A stretch of DNA of 64,000 bases from Nitrosomonas supralitoralis (GTDB taxonomy: Bacteria > Pseudomonadota > Gammaproteobacteria > Burkholderiales > Nitrosomonadaceae): contig NZ_PXXU01000002.1 in NCBI RefSeq assembly GCF_003011925.2, positions 1 through 64,000 on the forward strand. Direction: 5' to 3'. The notes under the pieces are model-generated. The model was not told the origin of the DNA and ran no database searches. It saw only the letters and a list, made by a program, of their open reading frames with translations. This document shows positions 19,032 to 28,600 of this stretch, one piece after another (position 1 is the stretch's first letter; every line of letters begins with the position of its first letter). Both the position numbers and the translations under genes were made by a program.

Positions 19032-19412
19032 TTATTTTATTACTTGACGGGCGATTCCCAAATAGCGAAGACCTTGATTCTTTACTGTTTCCATGTCGGC
19101 GGTTTCTGAAGCTATATGTACCTTTTCAAGTATTTCTGCAAGCTCTAAAAATTCTTCATTAATTTTATTCAATGCATTTTCTAAAGTATAGGTCCACTCA
19201 TGCACGATATGCAACTCCTCGGGAGTCAAACTCTCTTTGGCTAATATTTCTTCTAATTTAGCATTGTGTTCAGAAAAATTAATCACCGCCTGCTTCAATG
19301 TGTTTGCTGACTTACCTTTAAAATGACCTGGTCGTTCATCCGCCGACACAAATGTCGTAAAACCTAAAATAAGTATACTTGCTGCAAAAAATGCCGATCT
19401 TTTCATATTCAT
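19032..19412 (-). CDS. Small periplasmic helical protein, DUF6746-like
   Basis: This 126-residue protein has a clear signal peptide (about residues 1-24, ending VSA/DERPG) and an all-helical mature part rich in Glu, Leu and Lys. The mature start ADERPGHFKGK and the segment HIVHEWTYTLENALNKI match my recollection of the DUF6746 family, whose function is unknown. It converges with the acylase gene (143 bases between the stops) and lies downstream of the last NRPS gene on the same strand with a 234-base gap, so it probably has its own promoter there. There is no cysteine pair, haem motif or metal site that I can see. A link to siderophore function is not shown. Confidence 0.75.
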   Translation of the reverse strand: MNMKRSAFFAASILILGFTTFVSADERPGHFKGKSANTLKQAVINFSEHNAKLEEILAKESLTPEELHIVHEWTYTLENALNKINEEFLELAEILEKVHIASETADMETVKNQGLRYLGIARQVIK

Positions 19413-19646
19413 ATTTAACCCTCTTAAGTAATATTTGCAAGATTAATTAACATCAAATTTTTTGATAACTACAAACGTATTCAGTCATGTTTTATCCTGA
19501 TCTTTCGATCACTTTGATTTTTCCAGAATTTTCATTAAACCGAATACTTGCAAAGCTAAAAGATTTCTCAGAATTGAGTAAATACTGCTCATACTGGCAA
19601 CGTCATATGTCATTCCTGAATGAATTCCAGATAGCCTAAATTTTTC

Positions 19647-22600
19647 TTATATAGAAACAGTAACTTGATCATCCTTATCACGATCAATTGAATCCCCCAT
19701 CAATAGTAGCTTAATTTCTGAGAGCAATGTTTCAGCACGCACAATATCAAAATGATCTGCGTTGATCTCCATCGAACGTATCACAGTTGGCGTAATTTGA
19801 CGCTCGAGCGCATGTCGGTCATCTACATCGCGTGTCGCCGCCCACCAGCAAATTGCTTCGGTATTCAATGATCTTAATGCACCGGCTTGCAAAGAAAGTG
19901 TTTTCAAATGACGTGCAATAAAAAAGACATGCGCCAATTCTTCTGTGCCTAGATCAGCGTAATCCTGAATTTCGGCGGATCCGCTGGCACGAAGAACCTG
20001 AGGCTGTCGAATGGACAACACTTTCTCCAGTAAATCTACGATCGCTTGCTTTGATTCTATCACTACAGATTGACTAAAAAGCACATTCTCCAAGTCATCA
20101 TCGGATTCAGCCCAGGGAATCGCTACGGAAACGAATTCAATAAAATCCTGCCGCCAATCATCCGATTGCGGTAGTTCCACTCCAGGAACATAGGGATCAA
20201 TCAGTCCAAGAAATGCAACTGTCTGATTATCCGCTTCCAGCATTGTGGCCATCATGGCGACTAAAGTACCTCCCAATGACCAACCCAGCAAATAGTAAGG
20301 CCCCACCGGTTGGATAACTCGAATCATTTTGCAATAATCTTCCGCCATCTGTTCCAAAGATACATCACGATGCGAAGAGTCAGCGAGCATTCGACAAGGC
20401 AATCCATAAACAGCCTGAATACCCTGCAATTGCCGCGCCAGTGGATGATAATCAAATACGGTTCCTAACCCGGCATGAATACAGAACAGTGGCTTAACAA
20501 TCTCATCTCCACTAGTTTGATTAAGCGCCAGTAAGCCACACGCATTTGCGGAAGTTCGTTTATCCAACCCAAGCAAACCAGCGATAGTTGGTCGTTGTAT
20601 CAAATCTCTTAGTTTGAAATCTAATTTAACATCCGTTAGATTGCGTATCCGGGCCATCACTTTTAGGCTTGATAATGAATCACCGCCTAACGCAAAAAAA
20701 TTATCTGTTTCTCCGATTCGTTCCACGCCCAACACCTCCCGCCAGATACTTGCAAGTATCTTGGCATCAGGAGTGGATGGCTCCTGATAGGCATCACTCG
20801 CTAAAAAATCAGGCTCTGGTAATGCCCTACGGTCGAGCTTTCCGCTTGTCAAACGAGGCAATGCGGTCATTAATACAAAGTACGCTGGCAGCATGTACTC
20901 AGGCAATCGTTTACCAAGCGTTTGTTTCAGCTGAGTTAACAAATCCTTTTCTGATTGCTCCGTGACAGGAACAACATAAGCTGCCAGTTGCGCCCCAGCT
21001 GCACCCTGATACACAACAACAGCAGCATCGGCTACACCACTGACTTCACGGACGCGAGCTTCGACCTCACCCAACTCTATACGGAACCCCCGTATTTTTA
21101 CCTGATAATCGGCACGGCCGACATACTCGATATTACCGTCATTCATCCACCTGACCAGATCACCCGTACGGTAAAGGCGATTGCCATTTTCGTTAAATGG
21201 ATCTGCAATAAAGCGTTCAGCAGTCAAGCCAGATCGCCCTAAATAGCCTCGCGCCAAACCATATCCACCAATATACAGCTCACCAACTATACCTATTGGC
21301 GCCAATTGCATATCAACATCTAACACATACACAACACGTTCGCCCACAGGACGTCCAATCGGTGCATAAGCGCAGTCAAAACTTCCGCTCGCTTGTGTTT
21401 TCCAGATCAGTGGGGTCACTACGGTTTCAGTGGGCCCATAACCATTAATCAACGTGCGCGGCCGCAAAGTTTGACGAATCAAGTCATACGAAGCTTTGGG
21501 CATAGCTTCGCCACCAAACACATAGAGCTCCACCGGCGGCGGATCATTGCGAGGCATCGCCCACTCAGCAATCTGCCCCAGATAGGCTGGCGGGAATGCG
21601 GCGTTAGTAATGCTATAATGGCGCAACGCGTCATAGGTCTGCTCGGCAGTCCACAATTCCTGGTCCCGCACCGCCAAACCGGCCCCGACCGTCAGCGCGG
21701 TCAACCAACGTTCATGCGCACCGTCGAATGAAAAAGACATAAACAGCAATTCACAAGAATTGGGATGCATTTCGTAAATCCGTGCTGTTGCCTGGCAATG
21801 CATGGCAAGCGGACCATGCGTCACCGCCACACCTTTTGGCAAACCGGTCGAGCCGGATGTGTATATAACATAAGCAATATTATGTTCGTGAACGGGTAAT
21901 TCTGGATTACATGCTGACTCAATCTCGAGCTCGATGGTATCCACGATTAGTTTAGGTACAGCGGCATCCAACTCGAGCTTCGACAGTACTTTACTTTGCG
22001 TAATTAATAGCAATATCGCACTGTCTTTTATCATGAATGCAAGTCGATCATCCGGATAATCAAGATCCAGAGGAATATAAGCTGCGCCAGACTTAAGAAT
22101 GGCCAACAGCGTTACTATAATATCCAGAGAGCGTTCCATCGCAACACCCACACGCATTTCCGGGCCAACTCCCAACTGTATGAGCCGATGAGCTAGCTTG
22201 TTCGCTCGCGCATTCAGCTCAGCATAGGATATTTCCTGTTCGCCCATCAAAAGCGCGATGGAATCGGGTTGCTGTACCGCATTCTGTTCGATTAGATGAT
22301 GAACCGGCCGAAAAGCGCGAGATAATGCAGCACTCGAATCTGTATGTCCACGCAGCAGAAATAGTTGATCAAGCTGATGTTTTCCTAGCCACTTTAATTC
22401 CCCGACCACTCGTTGCGGATAAGTCATCATTTCCCTCATCAGGCCTTCCATTTCACTACGCAAACTGATCACAAATTCGTCGGTAAAATCGTTGCGTCCA
22501 TAGGAATATTCGATTTCCAACGTATCTCCAACAATAACTTGCAAATCCATTGCGTAACCGGTCAATCCCTTACCTGCTACTTCACCGAAACGAAGGCCAT

Positions 22601-25600
22601 ACAATTCTTTACCCCGCAAAGCAGCATCGATTGGAAAACTTTCAAAAACAACAATACTGTCGAATAGCGGTTGACCTGAGGAACCTGCCCAGTGCTGGAT
22701 ATCAGCTAGCGATGTATGCTCAAAATCACGCAATCTGGCATTCTTTTCCTGTAATAAGCTTAAATATTCACTAACCGTCAGCTCGCTACGTCGCTCAACC
22801 GGAACAGGAATCGTATTGATAAACAAACCGAGAATCTCATCAGCTTGCGGTAGATTCGGTGGACGACCCGCAACTGTCGCTCCAAAGATAATCGTCTGCT
22901 TTCCTGTGTAGCGTTGTAACAATAGCGCCCATGCTGCTTGAACAATCGTATTCAGGGTAATGCGCGCCTGTTGAGCAAAAGCTTGCAAGCGACGCGTTTC
23001 CTCCACATTCAGATGCGTATAGATTTGAGCAAAATCGGGCCGATTATCTTGTTTTACCGCCTTGCTGACCGAATGCGCTAATAGCGTCGGACCGTCAGTA
23101 TTCGCCAGCTCAGCTTGCCAGAAATGCTGAGCTGCCTGCTTATCCTGTTTCTCCAGCCATCGCACATAGACACTATAGTCCGGCCCGGGCTGCGCAAGCA
23201 TTTCGCCGTTATAGCAACGCAACCAATCACTGATCAATATAGAATCACCCCAACCATCCAGCAGTATGTGGTGTTTAGTCCATATCAACTGATGACAATC
23301 TTCGTCTATCCGAATCAGAATCAATCGAGCCAGTGGAGGATTAAGAAAATCGAATTCGCTTTTGAGTTCCTGATCGGCATAAGCAATGATCTGTTCTTCC
23401 AGGCAATCTTTTTCTCGCCAATCCAACTGGATGACGGGTGCCTCGATTTGTTTAAATATAATCTGTAATGGACGAGCAAGCCCATCTTGCCATAGAAACC
23501 CTGTGCGTAACACGGCATGCCGAGCAATCATTTCTTGCCAGGCATGCGCTAACCGTTCGGCATCAAGTCCCTCAACTTCTACGCTGATCTGACTGATATA
23601 AAGCCCGGTACCAGGTGCTTCAAGCGTATGGAATAACATACCTTCTTGGGTCGGCGACAATGGATAGATGTCTTCGATCTCATTATTTCCGAACGACAGC
23701 GAGGCTATTACTGCAGCATCAAGATAATCTTCCAGGCAAGCATGTTCAGGTTGAAGCTCCTCAATCGCAGATTCCGACACGATTTCTGTCACTTTAGCCA
23801 GCGCAGCAATTGTCTGTTGTTCAAACAATTGTCGCGGCGTGATTTTACAGCCCATCCGACGTGCTTTGGCGACAATCTGCAAACTGATGATAGAGTCTCC
23901 ACCCAGTTCGAAGAAGTTATCGTTGCGCCCTATCGAGTTAAGTTCTAGCACTTTCTCCCAAATTTTAGTTAGTGCTGCTTCCACTTCGCCTTGGGGTGCT
24001 TCATATTGGTCTGCAATAACAAATTCCGGCTCGGGAAGCAATTTACGATCCACTTTACTGTTTGCATTTAGGGGCAGGCTCTTCAAAATGACAATCGCCG
24101 ATGGCATCATATAATCTGGCAAAACCTTTCCTATCGATTCCCGCAACATGGCAACATCCAGTGTACTGCATGCATGTAACGAGATATAAGCCACCAGTCT
24201 CGCCCCGCTTGGCCCTTCTTTAGCGATCACCACGGCCTCTCTTACTTCTGGATGTAATAATAGCTGCGTTTCTATCTCTCCGAGTTCGATGCGAAATCCT
24301 CTCACCTTAACCTGATGATCCAGACGACCCAGATATTCTATTTGTCCGTCCGAACGCCATTTTGCAAGATCTCCGGTGCGGTAAAGCCGCCCTCCATGAT
24401 CATCAAAAGGATCTGCAATAAACCGGTCCGCAGTTAACTCCGGCCGATTCAGATATCCGCGTGCTAGCAGTTCCCCGCCGATGCAGAGTTCACCGGGAAT
24501 TCCAGACATCACCGGCGCTAAGTTGGAGTCTAGTAAATAAATTCGACGTGCTGGGAGTGGCTTGCCGATAGTGACTTGTGGCGATGCTGCATCATGATCC
24601 AAGTCATTTCCATCGCAATTAGCGACTGTAGCGGTAACAATTGCCTCTGTCGGTCCATAGGTATTCAACAGAGCAATCCCATTCATACCAGCTTGCCTCC
24701 AGGCTTTGATTCCTTCCGGTGACATGGCTTCACCGCCTGCATGTACTTGCCGCAACAAACCGTAATCGCGCGGCCCCTGTCTGGCAAAATCCTGTACCAG
24801 CAAAAACCAATAGGCTGTCGTGAGATCGGCAACTGTTATTCGCTTATCCATCAATTCCCAATAGAACGTTTCACTGTCCCATAACGTGGTACCGCGTAAA
24901 ACTATGGCTGCACCTGCGCATAAGGGAGGGAAAAGCTGCTCAATGAAACCATCGAAATTAATGGTAGAGAATTGCAACATCCGGTCTGTGCTTTGCAATT
25001 TAAAGAAATCAATGGCAATGTATGTATGCTCAACGAGTGCACGATGAGCGACTCCAACGCCTTTAGGTTTGCCGGTAGAACCTGATGTATAAATGATATA
25101 AGCTAGATTCTCACCATGCAATCTCACATCCGGATTAATATCCGGACAGCCTGACAAATCCAGTGCGTCCAATTCCAATACATGACAAGTTGCACAATGC
25201 GGAATTCGCCCCCGTAGCATGCTTTGTGTCAATAGCAATTCAATCGCGCTGTCAATTACCATATGATTCAGCCGTTCGCTTGGATAGTCTGGATCCAGCG
25301 GCACGTATGCGCCGCCTGCCTTGAGTGTCGCCAACAACCCAACCACCATGTCGATCGAACGTTCCATCGCAATCCCCACTCGGCTCTCGGGTTTCACCCC
25401 TAAAGCAATCAGTTGGTGCGCCAGTTGGTTTGCCCGTCGATTTAGCTCTGCATAACTGAGTTTTGTCTCACCAAAAATGAGTGCAATCGCTTCAGCGTGC
25501 TCATTAACCTTTCGCTCGATCAGCCGGTGCGCCGGTTCTACATTGAGATAGCGCAGATCGTTAATTCCCCAGTCTTTTAGTTGTTCCCATTCTGTTGCGC

Positions 25601-28600
25601 TTAGTCGCGTGATGTCACCTAAACATTTGACTTCGCTTCGCGTGATCTCACGTAACAATTGTTCAATTTGTGCTGCGATACAACTGACAGTTGCTGCTGA
25701 AAAATCTTTGTAGGTATATCCATAATGTAAGGTAAATCCATTATTTTCCACGACCGATACGGTCATCGGATAATTGGTTGCTTCCCGGCATTTGACGCCG
25801 GAGAAAACAAGTCCGCCCGGCATATGCTGTTTGAATGCTTGGTCAACCGGATAATTTTCAAAGACTAAAATACTATCAAATAGTCCCGGCCGGCTTTGCC
25901 CTGCCCAGCGTTGAATTTCATAAAGTGGAGTATGTTCATGTTCGCGTGAAGCCAAGTTTTGTATTTGTACTTCGCGCAACCACTCACCAACTGTCAATTC
26001 AGGTTTCAATGCGATACTCACCGGCAATGTGTTGATGAAGAGTCCGAGTATCTGGTCAGATCTCGGCAAATCTGCAGGCCTGCCAGCAACAGTCACGCCA
26101 AAGGTAACTGTTTGCTGACCCGTATAATGACCCAGCAGCAAAGCCCATGCAGCTTGTATCAAGGTATTGATCGTAATGTGTTCGCGTTTGCAGAAATTGA
26201 TTAAATCATCGGTCAAGGCCTGGTCGAGTGGATAAATGGATTCTCCATAACCCTCATGTGTTGCTGGGGCTGAAAACACATCTGATAATCGGGTAGTTTC
26301 AGTGGTATGGCATAAACGCTCCAGCCAATACGCTTTCGCTACTTGATGATCACGATCGTGCAGCCATTCAATAAAATCCCGGTAGCGAATACGGGGAGGC
26401 AGCAGTGTCGCGCCACCATACTGTCGCAACACTTCACCCAGCAATTGAGAAGTACTCCATCCATCCAACAGAAGATGATGAATCGTCATAATGAAGTGAT
26501 ATCGTTCATCGGCGAGGCGCACTACGGCAATTCGAATCAATGGTGGATTTTTCAGATCGACGCCCGACCTGTGCTCTGATTGAGCAAGTGCTTCAAGCTC
26601 CCGCTGCTGATCAGCCAAAGGATGGGTATTCTGATTGCGCCAGTCATGCACGACAAAAGGTAATTCAACCGCTTTCGCTACCCATTGCAGCGGTATTTTT
26701 CCTTCCTGTACGAAACCGGTACGTAATATCTCATGGCGATCGACCGCAGCCTGCCAGACAGCCTTGAATCGCTCAACCGACAAATACTCGATATCAGCGC
26801 TCAGCTGATTGAGATACATCGCGCCATCCCTGTCAAACACACTATGAAACAGCATGCCGGTTTGCATCGGCGAAAGCGGATAAAGATCCTCAAGTTGCTC
26901 AATCGGAATGGGTAACCGATCCAATTCACTCTGATTCATCTGAATCAGAGGAAAATCAGAAGGCGTAACGCCGCGAGCACAAAATCTGCAATGAGTGATT
27001 ACTAATTCAAGTTCGGTCAGGAAAATCTGAACGAATGCTGCGATGGTTGTTTCGCTATATCGAGCTTCACTGTAATTGACTTCCAGGCAAAGCTCACCTT
27101 TGTAAATGTGACTATTAATAGATAGATCATGCTGCTGTATTACATCGCGAGCCATCAAATCACCTAGCGGTTCGTCTGCTAACACCCAAGGGGCTTGTTC
27201 ACCAAAACTGGTATCAAATTGCCCCAAATAATTAAATACAACTTGCGCTTTGGGAAGATCGTGGATAACTTGTCGTTGCGCCGACGTACCATAATATTTG
27301 AATAAACCAAAGCCCAATCCTCTATTGGGCATTTGTCGCAGGCTTTCTTTAATATGTTTGACTCTTTGCGGCATGTCACCTGATGGATCCAGAATTACCG
27401 GAAACAGCGCAGTAAACCATCCAATTGTTCTGGATAGATCGATATCAGGATAAAGATCTTCGCGCCCATGGCCTTCAAGATCCACCAGAATCTTCTGATG
27501 TCCGCTCCATTGACATAACGCGCCACCCAGCGCGGCAAGCAGCAAATCGTTGACTTGCGTGCGATATGCTGCTGGGGCATCTTTAATCAACGCATGAGTT
27601 TGCGTTTGACCAAGCCTAGCAGTTATACGAGTGAAGTTAAATGTACTATTGGAACCTTTGGGGAAATCATAAGGAAGGGAAACAGGCACATCCATCCACC
27701 TTTGCCAATAGTCAAACTCAGCCTCATGGCTATTAGGATATTGTTGCAGTTGATGAGTCCAGACAGGATAGCCAGTAGTAGCTTCAGGCAAGATAATGGT
27801 TTCATGGTTCTCTGTCTGGTGATAGGCAGTTTCAAGATCTTCAATTAGAATGCGCCAGGAAACACCGTCAATCACCAGATGATGAATAACCAACAGCAAA
27901 CGCTGGGTTTGATCCGTCATATTTATCAGCATCGCCCTTACCAGCGATCCCTGTTGCAGATTCAAACTGCGCTGAGCTTCATTGCAGAGTGCCAATAATT
28001 GCTCAGCAGTCGCTGCATTTCGCACCCACAAAATATCTTGGGCAATGGATTTAGTGGCAATCTGCTCCCATTGACCGTTCGTTTCCCTGTAACAGAAACG
28101 CAACGCGTCATGACGCTGCACAACAGCTTTTAATGCTTGATTCAATCGAATTGCGTCAAAAAACCGGCGATTTTTCAAAAACACCGCCTGATTCCAATAG
28201 TGCCTCATGGGTATGACTTGTGCAAAAAAATCCAGTTGAATCGGCAACATGGGAATTGGCATGGCAATATCCAGCGAATCACTCTGAACATGAATCGTTT
28301 TAGCAGTCTCCTCCAGGGGCTTAGTAATACCTGCGAGTGCGGCAACTGTTTGCCGTTCAAACAATTGCCGCGGCGTAATCTTCCAGCCCGCACGGCGCGC
28401 TTTGGTCACAATCTGCAGACTGAGAATCGAGTCCCCCCCCAGTTCAAAGAAATTATCGTTGCGCCCAACTTGGCCGATTCTCAATACCTCTCTCCAAATC
28501 GCAGCCAATCGCTCTTCCACTTCTCCTTGTGGCGCTTCATAGCCACCCACACCTGCAAATTCCGGCTCAGGCAGCAGTTTGCGGTCCACTTTGCCATTCG

